Shown: piece after piece, positions 6,954-11,913 of the stretch
How the letters are laid out: every line of letters starts with the position of its first letter
Numbering within the stretch: the first letter of the stretch is position 1
Assembly: GCA_021823605.1 (NCBI GenBank)
Contig: JAKANV010000012.1
Location: forward strand, 1-11,914
Origin: a bacterium
Lineage (GTDB): Bacteria > Patescibacteriota > CPR2 > UBA1875 > JAJYID01
Reading direction: 5' to 3'
DNA: 11,914 nt
The notes under the pieces: model-generated
Told to the model about the DNA's origin: nothing
Database searches by the model: none
Seen by the model: the letters and a program-made list of their open reading frames with translations, nothing else
Position numbers and translations under genes: made by a program

Positions 6954-7619
6954 TTATATAAACCACTTAAACAATATTATTCCTAGAACAGTCATCACGA
7001 TTCCCATTGCAAGCTTCATGTGATTCTTCTCGCGCTCCTGCCAATCCATCAGCTTCATAGCCACTTTTTGATTAGCTGTAACAATATATATCAGAATCAA
7101 TGGCATTACAAACATAAGATTATAAATGAGCAGGTAGAAAAATCCTTGCGCAAAAGTCGCTTTTTGCGATAAAAGACTGACGGTAGTCACGTAGATTCCC
7201 CCACTGCACGGAAACTCTGAAATTCCGACCAAAACTCCAACTACCGCAGCAGCGGGTAGTGAAGCTTTGTATGTCCATTTTAGGATTAACTGTCGTGCAG
7301 AATAAGGGATTTTCGTACTGAACATACTGTTTGGAAAAAAATAATCTTTTATAGATAGCAGACCAACCAAAACTATTATCGAAGCGCCTATAAATGTCAT
7401 TAGATGAGGAATATTAAAAATCAGGATTACCTTTATCAGGCCGAGGCCAATAAGAAGGTAGGAAATGTATATGGCCAAAATGTAAGTAAGGCTTATCTGG
7501 AAAATCTTCTTCTTTTCCTTCTTCATCATAAAAAGCATAGAGAGAAATATCAAAAATATCCCGATGGCGCAGGGATTAAAACTGTCTATAAGCCCATTTA
7601 TGATGACTAATCCTAACAT
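6954..7619 (-). CDS. CcdA/DsbD-type membrane thiol-electron transporter
   Basis: A 221-residue protein with about six hydrophobic segments, the size of CcdA, the minimal version of the DsbD membrane domain. CcdA carries electrons from cytoplasmic thioredoxin across the membrane through two cysteines in helices 1 and 4. Both are here in typical contexts: Cys17 in DSFNPCAIG and Cys138 in SEFPCSGG. The loop after helix 1 is Lys-rich (KKEKKK), consistent with a cytoplasmic position. The partner is almost certainly the membrane-anchored thioredoxin encoded one base downstream. A promoter at 7656-7628 lies so close to the ATG that the message would be nearly leaderless. The family is clear; the naming link to cytochrome c maturation should not be taken literally here, as no such genes are present. 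Confidence 0.87.
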   Translation of the reverse strand: MLGLVIINGLIDSFNPCAIGIFLIFLSMLFMMKKEKKKIFQISLTYILAIYISYLLIGLGLIKVILIFNIPHLMTFIGASIIVLVGLLSIKDYFFPNSMFSTKIPYSARQLILKWTYKASLPAAAVVGVLVGISEFPCSGGIYVTTVSLLSQKATFAQGFFYLLIYNLMFVMPLILIYIVTANQKVAMKLMDWQEREKNHMKLAMGIVMTVLGIILFKWFI

Positions 7620-7627
7620 ACCTATCT

Positions 7628-7656
7628 AGAGTAGGATAAATTCGCACCTTTTTCAA
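7628..7656 (-). promoter_or_regulatory. Promoter of the ccdA-thioredoxin unit
   Basis: On the - strand, TTGAAA (7656-7651), a 17-nt spacer and TACTCT (7633-7628). Only 8 nt separate the -10 from the ATG at 7619, so transcription should start at or just before the start codon. No Shine-Dalgarno sequence is seen. Confidence 0.5.
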
Positions 7657-7662
7657 GAAAAT

Positions 7663-7683
7663 AAAAAAGAGCTTCTGCTCTTT
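7663..7683 (-). terminator. Terminator after tRNA-Asn
   Basis: On the - strand, AAAGAGC (7683-7677), a 4-nt loop, GCTCTTT (7672-7666), then continued T residues to 7663. It begins 7 nt after the CCA end of the tRNA and separates the tRNA unit from ccdA. Confidence 0.8.
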
Positions 7684-7689
7684 AATACT

Positions 7690-7764
7690 TGGCTCCCGGG
7701 GTCGGATTCGAACCGACGACCAATTGGTTAACAGCCAACTGCTCTACCACTGAGCTACCCGGGA
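7690..7764 (-). tRNA. tRNA-Asn (anticodon GUU)
   Basis: A complete cloverleaf on the - strand. Acceptor 5' arm TCCCGGG (7764-7758) pairs with CCCGGGA (7700-7694), with discriminator G at 7693 and an encoded CCA at 7692-7690. The D arm is GCTC...GAGC, the anticodon loop CTGTTAA has GTT at 7732-7730, and the T arm GTCGG-TTCGAAT-CCGAC holds the standard TTCGAAT loop. The first base of the tRNA directly follows the stop codon of the GIY-YIG gene, so the 5' end must be produced by processing of a longer transcript. Confidence 0.97.
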
Positions 7765-7767
7765 TTA
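7755..7767. repeat. 13-nt direct repeat, copy 1 (tRNA-Asn 5' end)
   Basis: CTACCCGGGATTA on the + strand at 7755-7767 is repeated exactly at 8056-8068, with a spacing of 301 nt. The two copies bracket the GIY-YIG gene. Confidence 0.8.
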
Positions 7768-8016
7768 TTTTATTAATGTTCGCAAAAAATTTCGTCCTTG
7801 ATGTGATTTCAACTGTTTTTCGCGGACCATGGCATCTGACCTACTTTGAAACTCTTCCTTGTAGATCAAATCCCATTGACCTGAAATTTTGGCCGTAAAA
7901 TGACCCTTGTTAAGGAACTTATTATTATGTTCGCCCAATCTCCTTTCGAGATTATTTGTTTGGCCGACATATAACTTGTCATTTTCTTTGCTAAAAATAC
8001 AATAAACGTAAAACAT
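7765..8016 (-). CDS. Small GIY-YIG nuclease-family protein
   Basis: An 83-residue protein that is nothing but a GIY-YIG domain, as in the UvrC/YhbQ/URI group. The motifs are Y-V-Y at 3-5, Y-V-G at 16-18, Arg25/Arg26 in NLERRLGEHN, and the metal-binding Glu66 in MVREKQLKS, so the catalytic site looks intact. Small single-domain proteins of this kind may nick or cleave DNA, but their cellular role is mostly unknown. Context is unusual: the stop codon TAA abuts nucleotide 1 of tRNA-Asn, and upstream lies a degenerate copy of the 5' end of the same tRNA, so the gene appears inserted in a tRNA transcription unit. A TACAAT box sits 5 nt before the ATG, and there is no Shine-Dalgarno sequence. It could be a selfish or homing-type passenger; that is inference. 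Confidence 0.85.
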   Translation of the reverse strand: MFYVYCIFSKENDKLYVGQTNNLERRLGEHNNKFLNKGHFTAKISGQWDLIYKEEFQSRSDAMVREKQLKSHQGRNFLRTLIK

Positions 8017-8021
8017 AATTC

Positions 8022-8030
8022 ATTGTACCA
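8022..8030 (-). promoter_or_regulatory. Extended -10 element at the GIY-YIG start codon
   Basis: On the - strand, TGG plus TACAAT (8027-8022) stands 5 nt before the ATG at 8016. It would give a leaderless message independent of the stronger promoter at 8122-8094. Confidence 0.4.
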
Positions 8031-8065
8031 CAGCAACTGTCCGGCAACCGCCGGACTACCCGGGA
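8028..8065 (-). other. Degenerate tRNA-like sequence resembling the 5' half of tRNA-Asn
   Basis: On the - strand, TCCCGGGTAG (8065-8056) is identical to the first ten bases of tRNA-Asn. A strong hairpin GTCCGGC-GGTT-GCCGGAC (8056-8039) follows where the D arm would be, and then CAGTTGCTGT (8039-8030), against CAGTTGGCTGT in the tRNA. The 3' half is missing and the ORF of the GIY-YIG gene begins instead. The flanking TAA is shared as well, giving a 13-nt exact direct repeat with 7755-7767. It may be a decayed tRNA, an insertion duplication or a mimic. Confidence 0.5.
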
Positions 8066-8068
8066 TTA
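8056..8068. repeat. 13-nt direct repeat, copy 2 (upstream of the GIY-YIG gene)
   Basis: Exact copy of 7755-7767, lying about 20 nt downstream of the predicted transcription start of the promoter at 8122-8094, which is where a tRNA would be expected to begin. Confidence 0.8.
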
Positions 8069-8093
8069 ATTTTTTCAGTACAAATACTTGCAT

Positions 8094-8122
8094 ATTATAG
8101 CGAATTTGAGCTCTAAAATCAA
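8094..8122 (-). promoter_or_regulatory. Strong promoter of the tRNA-like / GIY-YIG / tRNA-Asn unit
   Basis: On the - strand, TTGATT (8122-8117), a 17-nt spacer and TATAAT (8099-8094). Transcription should start near 8087, about 20 nt before the tRNA-like sequence. It is one of the best promoter matches in the window and fits a stable-RNA gene. Confidence 0.7.
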
Positions 8123-8137
8123 CTTTATAAAGATTTT

Positions 8138-8164
8138 GGGCCGCCCGGCGATACCGGGCGGCCC
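8138..8164 (-). terminator. GC-rich hairpin after the two small genes (terminator-like)
   Basis: A perfect 11-bp stem GGGCCGCCCGG / CCGGGCGGCCC with a 5-nt loop, beginning 5 nt after the stop codon of the 8406 gene. It lacks a T-tract on the - strand (AAAATCTTT follows), so it is an atypical terminator or an mRNA 3'-end stabiliser. A weaker A/T-rich stem (AAAATC with GATTTT) follows directly. Confidence 0.5.
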
Positions 8165-8169
8165 TTACT

Positions 8170-8406
8170 TTACTTCAACATCTGTTCGATTTCCTGAAAA
8201 AGAGATCTTATTTCATCAACCGTGTAGACGTCCAGGAGAGGAATGAGGTGAAAACCGACTTTCCTCATAGTGGTGAAATCACCTTTTTCCCGAGTCTTCA
8301 CGAACTTTTTGATAAGGTTTCTGATATGAAACAGCCTTTTTTCACGAAGGCGAATTCTTATCTCCTCTTTAGATAGACGAGAAAAATCAGCACCCATCCA
8401 GAACAT
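8170..8406 (-). CDS. Small protein of unknown function (78 aa)
   Basis: I do not recognise this family. The protein is small, basic in its first half (RIRLREKRLFHIRNLIKKF, KTREKG) and helical with hydrophobic spacing towards the end (FHLIPLLDVY, DEIRSLFQEIEQMLK). There is no signal peptide, no cysteine and no obvious catalytic motif. The ribosome binding site is unusually good: AAAGGAGG at 8419-8412. Two ATG codons follow in tandem (8409 and 8406); the second has the better 5-nt spacing and is chosen here, the first would add one Met. The Shine-Dalgarno sequence begins in the stop codon of the upstream gene, so both are translated from one mRNA. A nucleic-acid- or protein-binding role is possible from the charge but cannot be shown. 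Confidence 0.65.
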   Translation of the reverse strand: MFWMGADFSRLSKEEIRIRLREKRLFHIRNLIKKFVKTREKGDFTTMRKVGFHLIPLLDVYTVDEIRSLFQEIEQMLK

Positions 8407-8418
8407 CATAGCCTCCTT

Positions 8419-8655
8419 TCACTTTCCGTTTATAATGATTTCCAGCTCTTCATTTGTTCCACCTTTTGCAAGGAACTCTTCTGACAGCTCGAGCAAATCC
8501 AGCATTTTCGCATCTTTGTTCCCGTTTGCGTTGTAATACTCTCGCACTGTGCTCTTAATATGCGCTTCTAGAATCCTTCTCTCGGCATCTTTCACAACAT
8601 TCACCCCTTCCTTTTTGGTCTGAACTGCAAACTTTCCATGGCAAAACGAAGTCAT
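8419..8655 (-). CDS. Small protein of unknown function (78 aa), first gene of a two-gene unit
   Basis: I do not recognise this family. The protein begins MTSFCHGKFAVQTKK, has a central charged helix (VVKDAERRILEAHIKSTVREYY) and an acidic C-terminal helix (MLDLLELSEEFLAKGG, NEELEIIING). No membrane segment or known motif is seen. The start at 8655 is chosen because AAAGGAG (8666-8660) precedes it by 4 nt; the frame is open up to an ATG at 8709, but that ATG has no ribosome binding site. The gene overlaps the Shine-Dalgarno sequence of the next gene. Upstream lies an attenuator-like leader (8728-8875), so expression of both genes may depend on read-through. A small two-gene unit of unknown proteins could be a toxin-antitoxin or stress module, but nothing in the sequence proves that. 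Confidence 0.65.
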   Translation of the reverse strand: MTSFCHGKFAVQTKKEGVNVVKDAERRILEAHIKSTVREYYNANGNKDAKMLDLLELSEEFLAKGGTNEELEIIINGK

Positions 8656-8727
8656 TCCTCTCCTTTCCGCAAAATCAATTTTAAAGGTACAAAAATCCCC
8701 ACATGGCAAAGGCTATCTTTTTGGAAT

Positions 8728-8754
8728 AAAAAATAGCCCCGCTTTGCAGGGACT
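8728..8754 (-). terminator. Rho-independent terminator in the leader upstream of the two small genes
   Basis: On the - strand, AGTCCC (8754-8749), an 8-nt loop and GGGGCT (8740-8735), then A and six T (8733-8728). It can end transcripts from the VanW-like gene and from the promoter at 8875-8847. Its loop and part of its left arm are the target of the upstream antiterminator-like segment. Confidence 0.8.
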
Positions 8755-8788
8755 TCTCTTTGATAAAACAAAAACTACCTACAAAGCG
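8740..8788 (-). promoter_or_regulatory. Antiterminator-like pairing competing with the terminator
   Basis: On the - strand, CGCTTTGTAGG (8788-8778) is complementary over 11 bp, with one G-U pair, to CCTGCAAAGCG (8750-8740). That second segment covers the loop, two left-arm bases and one right-arm base of the terminator, so the two structures exclude each other. Segment 8788-8778 begins directly after the stop codon of a 15-codon ORF. A further alternative pairs GCAAAG (8747-8742) with CTTTGC (8711-8706). Confidence 0.5.
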
Positions 8789-8836
8789 CTAAGCCATGTA
8801 AGTAAACCAGTTTGTTTGTATCATTTTTCTTTTCAT
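8789..8836 (-). CDS. Putative leaderless 15-codon leader peptide
   Basis: ATG at 8836 to TAG at 8791-8789 encodes MKRKMIQTNWFTYMA. The ATG lies 10 nt after a TATAAT box, so the 5' leader would be only a few bases. Trp, Phe and Tyr codons cluster near the end (NWFTY). The stop codon touches the antiterminator segment at 8788, so a ribosome finishing the peptide would cover that segment and favour termination, whereas one stalled earlier would leave it free. This arrangement is that of ribosome-mediated attenuators, but only one Trp codon is present, and a chance ORF cannot be excluded. Confidence 0.35.
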   Translation of the reverse strand: MKRKMIQTNWFTYMA

Positions 8837-8846
8837 CACGAGGATA

Positions 8847-8875
8847 ATTATATATCAGTACAAGTATTTTTGCAA
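8847..8875 (-). promoter_or_regulatory. Promoter of the leader RNA
   Basis: On the - strand, TTGCAA (8875-8870), a 17-nt spacer and TATAAT (8852-8847), just beyond the stop codon of the VanW-like gene. Transcription should start near 8840, giving an RNA of about 110 nt up to the terminator T-tract. Confidence 0.6.
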
Positions 8876-8876
8876 G

Positions 8877-10637
8877 CTAGTGCGGATATTTTTTGGGGGA
8901 ATCGTATCTCGAAATCCAGTTGTTTGTTTTAATTAGTTTGCCCGAGTTATCATAAATAAAACGATAAAACTCTGCAGTAAATGACCCTTCTCCACGTGCC
9001 TCCTGTTCTGTAATCGTTGGACTTATTCCCTCAACTAAAGCTGATGCGCCGACTGTACCATCTTTACTGCCCGCAAACTTTATTGTCACATCTTTCTTTG
9101 TTCCATAAAAATCAAAGTAAAGTTTCTTTCCGATAATTCTAGTTTGAACAAGAATGTATCCAGGAGTGTCATTTTTAAATACTAAGTCAGGGCTAGGGAG
9201 GTAAATAGTTGCATCCACGCCAAATGGTTTGTAGTAGCCAACCGGATATGCATGGGCTGAGCGTTCAAGTATCGGTAAACCAGCGTTCAAAGCCGCTCTG
9301 AAGGCCGTAGAAGACACCTGACACAGGCCTCCGCCGTACTCAGGTACAGTTTTATCTTGCTTTATAACTAACTCTGGCAAATACCCTGTCGAGGCCTCAA
9401 CCGGACCAAGCGTATCATCGAATGAAAAGTTATCTCCAGGCTTAACCAAAACCCCATTAAACTTAGATGCGCCAACAGCTATATTCACTTCTCTGTTGTG
9501 CGGCGAGCCAGAGAAATCTGTCCATCCAGTTGAAACTAGTTGTTTTAAACCTAATTTACCTAAATTATCACTCGAGACTTCCGGTTTTGTCACTTCTGCA
9601 GGAATTTCCACTTCATTTTTGCCATTATCCAGTGCGTCTTTCATTTTGTCAGCCAGCTCATCGACCCTCACTTTTTGCCCATCCACACTATCAGCAATGA
9701 CTTCAACTTGACCATCACTCCCCGCTAACTTTGCATTCTTCGGATCTCTATTAATCCTGCCCGAGAATGAAACTGCGAAGTCTCTAATAGCTGGTCTATC
9801 AAATGCAATATCTACACTATCCTCGGCAGTCGGATTTGGGAAAAGATGCTCTAGGCTAAAGGCATAGGCGACAGAATCCCTAGTGCCGCTGTTCTGAAAC
9901 GATATGAAACTGGTAATATCTTTTTCAGTCAAAGGATAGTTCTTATCGGTACCTTTGAGAGTGATTTTGCGGGATAACACATCCTGAATCTGTTTTTCTG
10001 CACTCGTTATATCGCTCTGGGTCACATTCGGTTTCATATCTTTAATCCTAAGGTCAAAGCTGTATTTAAGGCTGGAAAGACCGCCCTCAATCGATTCGAT
10101 ATTTTCTCCGAGAAGAACTCGCCTACCTACACTTTCCTTAGTTGTGGAAAGTTTACCGTTTCTCATAGATATTCCTGCGTCTTCAACCGCGGTGTTTTCA
10201 TTTGAAGTAATGCTAAAAAGTTGGCCCATGAACTTATCATGGTCGATATCCAAAGCAAAAGAGATGTCTTGGTTGTAGCGTTTGGTCGGGTTGAAATCGT
10301 CATTCCTACCAACGTCGTATGCATTATCGACCGTTTTTTGAATATCATAAGAAACACCTAGTTCATCAGGACTAAACTTATATTCTCCCGCTCCTTTGAG
10401 AACAACATTCTGGCTTTTCCCCTTAATTTCTTTTGTCAGCAGGTTCTTTGCCTCGTCCTTAGTTTTTCCGCCAACATCTATGCCGGCGACTAAAACACCG
10501 GGATAAATCTTGCTTTCATATGCAATGGAATTATAGAAAAGCACACCAACATAAATCGAGGCTATTACAAACAAAGCGATGTAGACATACATCAGCTTCT
10601 CTTTTTGTAGGATTCTTTTACTTTTCTTCTTTGCCAA
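8877..10637 (-). CDS. VanW/YoaR-like exported protein
   Basis: A 586-residue protein with a basic N-terminus, one membrane helix (about 16-36) and a large extracellular part. Just after the helix comes PGVLVAGIDVGGKTKDEAK, the hallmark of the repeated putative peptidoglycan-binding domain found in YoaR-type proteins; a second such region lies around 215-330. The VanW domain spans about 369-500, starting with GWTDFSGSPHNREVNI and containing GGGLCQVSSTAFRAALNAGL with Cys439. VanW occurs in some vancomycin-resistance clusters and in many wall-associated proteins, but its activity is not settled. The start is a TTG directly after the stop codon of the DUF3006-like gene, supported by AAGGAAG 5 nt upstream; the next in-frame ATG (residue 16) would remove the basic N-terminus. 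No resistance genes are nearby, so a cell-envelope role is more likely than antibiotic resistance. Confidence 0.88.
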   Translation of the reverse strand: MAKKKSKRILQKEKLMYVYIALFVIASIYVGVLFYNSIAYESKIYPGVLVAGIDVGGKTKDEAKNLLTKEIKGKSQNVVLKGAGEYKFSPDELGVSYDIQKTVDNAYDVGRNDDFNPTKRYNQDISFALDIDHDKFMGQLFSITSNENTAVEDAGISMRNGKLSTTKESVGRRVLLGENIESIEGGLSSLKYSFDLRIKDMKPNVTQSDITSAEKQIQDVLSRKITLKGTDKNYPLTEKDITSFISFQNSGTRDSVAYAFSLEHLFPNPTAEDSVDIAFDRPAIRDFAVSFSGRINRDPKNAKLAGSDGQVEVIADSVDGQKVRVDELADKMKDALDNGKNEVEIPAEVTKPEVSSDNLGKLGLKQLVSTGWTDFSGSPHNREVNIAVGASKFNGVLVKPGDNFSFDDTLGPVEASTGYLPELVIKQDKTVPEYGGGLCQVSSTAFRAALNAGLPILERSAHAYPVGYYKPFGVDATIYLPSPDLVFKNDTPGYILVQTRIIGKKLYFDFYGTKKDVTIKFAGSKDGTVGASALVEGISPTITEQEARGEGSFTAEFYRFIYDNSGKLIKTNNWISRYDSPKKYPH

Positions 10638-10853
10638 CTACTCTTCCTTTAAAACCTCATTTAAAATATTTCTGGCAAGCGCCTGCTGGTTTTCTGCTTC
10701 TTCCTGATTATCCGTTATCGAGATATAAATAATCTCGCCCTCTTTTGCATCCTCCGGCAATATACTTCTTGGGATATTAACTGCAGCCGAGTCAAGCAAA
10801 ATTACAGCGAAATCACCTTCAAATCTATCAATTGTACCTTTTGTTTTCTTCAT
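10638..10853 (-). CDS. DUF3006-like small protein
   Basis: A 71-residue protein matching the DUF3006 pattern: KGTIDRFEGDFAVILLDS, then IPRSILPEDAKEGEIIYIS, a small beta-rich domain, followed by a charged helical tail (EEAENQQALARNILNEVLKEE). The function of this family is unknown. In other bacteria such genes often sit beside genes for exported or competence-type proteins. Here the stop codon is directly followed by the TTG start of the VanW-like gene, so the two are coupled. The promoter is TGG-TATTAT (10878-10870), leaving a 5' leader of about 10 nt with a purine-rich but weak ribosome binding site. Confidence 0.75.
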   Translation of the reverse strand: MKKTKGTIDRFEGDFAVILLDSAAVNIPRSILPEDAKEGEIIYISITDNQEEAENQQALARNILNEVLKEE

Positions 10854-10869
10854 ATCTTTCTTTTGTTAA

Positions 10870-10878
10870 ATAATACCA
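10870..10878 (-). promoter_or_regulatory. Extended -10 promoter of the DUF3006-VanW unit
   Basis: On the - strand, TGG plus TATTAT (10875-10870); the -35 region is weak (TTTACT-like, about 18 nt upstream). The ATG is 16 nt downstream of the -10. The 150-nt gap to the pyrophosphatase gene holds this promoter, a terminator and a weak 8-bp stem (10936-10965). Confidence 0.45.
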
Positions 10879-11002
10879 TCAAAAAATGTTTTTAGTAAAC
10901 AATAAGGACTTTGAACCATGTCAGCTTCTCGGCTCAGATATGACAAAGATTACTTTTTCATATCTCTCACTCTACGTCGCTGATAAGCGCTTTATGGGGC
11001 TA

Positions 11003-11029
11003 AAAAGAGCCGGACAAACCGGCTCTTTT
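11003..11029 (-). terminator. Terminator of the H+-pyrophosphatase gene
   Basis: An 11-bp perfect stem AAAAGAGCCGG / CCGGCTCTTTT with a 5-nt loop, starting 20 nt after the stop codon at 11050. The T residues of the 3' arm act as the U-tract. The symmetrical A/T flanks mean it could work in both directions. Confidence 0.8.
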
Positions 11030-11049
11030 CTTAAAATCAATCGCCGTTT

Positions 11050-11913
11050 CTAGAACATTAAGCTAACAAGCAGAAGTGCCACAATGTTTAGAATTTTAAT
11101 CATCGGGTTTATGGCAGGACCGGCTGTGTCTTTATAAGGATCGCCTACTGTATCTCCGGTGACAGCTGCTTGATGAGCAAATGAGCCCTTGCCGCCATAG
11201 TTACCATCTTCGATGTATTTCTTTGCATTATCCCAAGCACCACCGCCAGAGGTCATACTTATTGCTACAAATATTCCGGTCACGATAGAGCCGACCAAAA
11301 GTCCGCCAATCATCTTCGGCCCGATGTCATCACCGAGGAATCTGCCGATTATAACCAACACTACCGGTGCGAGAACGGGTAAAAGTGCGGGAACTATCAT
11401 TTGTTTGATAGCTGACTTGGTAACAATATCCACACATTTTCCATACTCAGGCTTTGTCTTGCCGGTCATAATGCCTTTATTTTCTTTGAATTGTCTTCTA
11501 ACCTCAATCACAACCGCTCCGGCAGCTTTGCCGACCGCTTCCATTGAAAGAGCGCCGAAGATATAAGGCAAAAGTCCGCCGAGGAAAAGTCCGACCAAAA
11601 CATACGGATCAGAAAGTGAGAAATCGATGTTAATCCCGCTTGCATTCTTCAGCTCCTCAGTAAATGCCGAGAAAAGAACGATTGCGGCAAGACCAGCTGA
11701 AGCAATTGCATAACCTTTTGTCACCGCCTTAGTAGTATTTCCGACCGCATCCAGAGGGTCAGTTATATTCCTGACTTTCGCTGGTAGCTCAGCCATTTCA
11801 GCAATTCCTCCGGCATTATCAGTAATGGGTCCATATGAATCGATTGTGATAATAATACCCGCCATTGAAAGCATACTCATCGCAGCCACAGCAACACCAT
11901 AGACGTCCGCTAG
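11050..11913 (-). CDS. hppA: Membrane-bound proton-translocating pyrophosphatase, C-terminal part (5'-truncated)
   Basis: About 288 C-terminal residues of a protein normally near 700. It couples hydrolysis of pyrophosphate to ion pumping across the membrane. The frame continues past the GTG at 11889 to the window edge with LADVYGVAVAA, so the gene starts outside the window. Signatures: IDSYGPITDNAGGIAEMAE, GNTTKAVTKGYAIASAG, GGAWDNAKKYIE and GDTVGDPYKDTAGPAINP, plus several membrane helices and the C-terminal hydrophobic end. In GNTTKAVTKG, Lys takes the place of the Ala typical of K+-dependent enzymes and Thr follows three positions later. This is the K+-independent pattern, which in studied enzymes goes with H+ pumping. 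It would save energy by using biosynthetic pyrophosphate, plausible in a fermenter with few respiratory genes. Confidence 0.95.
   Translation of the reverse strand, partial: LADVYGVAVAAMSMLSMAGIIITIDSYGPITDNAGGIAEMAELPAKVRNITDPLDAVGNTTKAVTKGYAIASAGLAAIVLFSAFTEELKNASGINIDFSLSDPYVLVGLFLGGLLPYIFGALSMEAVGKAAGAVVIEVRRQFKENKGIMTGKTKPEYGKCVDIVTKSAIKQMIVPALLPVLAPVVLVIIGRFLGDDIGPKMIGGLLVGSIVTGIFVAISMTSGGGAWDNAKKYIEDGNYGGKGSFAHQAAVTGDTVGDPYKDTAGPAINPMIKILNIVALLLVSLMF

Larger units (their letters stand above)
8728..8840 (-). ncRNA. Candidate leader RNA / small RNA of about 110 nt
   Basis: A consensus-like promoter and a good terminator enclose this interval on the - strand. The transcript could be an attenuator leader for the two small genes downstream, or an independent small RNA if termination is constitutive. 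No known RNA family was recognised. Confidence 0.45.

Noticed and set aside
7689..7898. + strand ORF beginning MAPGVGFEPTTNW
   Set aside because: This is the reverse complement of tRNA-Asn translated by chance, a well-known false ORF; it runs on opposite the GIY-YIG gene.
7866..8093. - strand ORF of 75 codons overlapping the GIY-YIG gene and the tRNA-like copy
   Set aside because: Out of frame with the clear GIY-YIG domain and made partly of the tRNA-like hairpin; no start signal.
8656..8709. N-terminal extension of the small gene to an ATG at 8709
   Set aside because: No ribosome binding site at 8709, whereas AAAGGAG stands correctly placed before the ATG at 8655; the extension also runs towards the leader stems.
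8075..8863. TCAGTACAA occurs at 8075 and 8855, followed by similar TTGCA-containing bases
   Set aside because: Only nine exact bases in AT-rich promoter-adjacent DNA, and the two copies sit at different places relative to their promoters; probably chance.
10936..10965. Inverted repeat AGATATGA / TCATATCT between the pyrophosphatase and DUF3006-like genes
   Set aside because: An AT-rich 8-bp stem with a 14-nt loop and no T-tract in a useful position; not strong enough to call an operator or terminator.
11213..11566. + strand ORF of 117 codons
   Set aside because: Antisense shadow of the H+-pyrophosphatase gene, whose motifs are unmistakable on the other strand.
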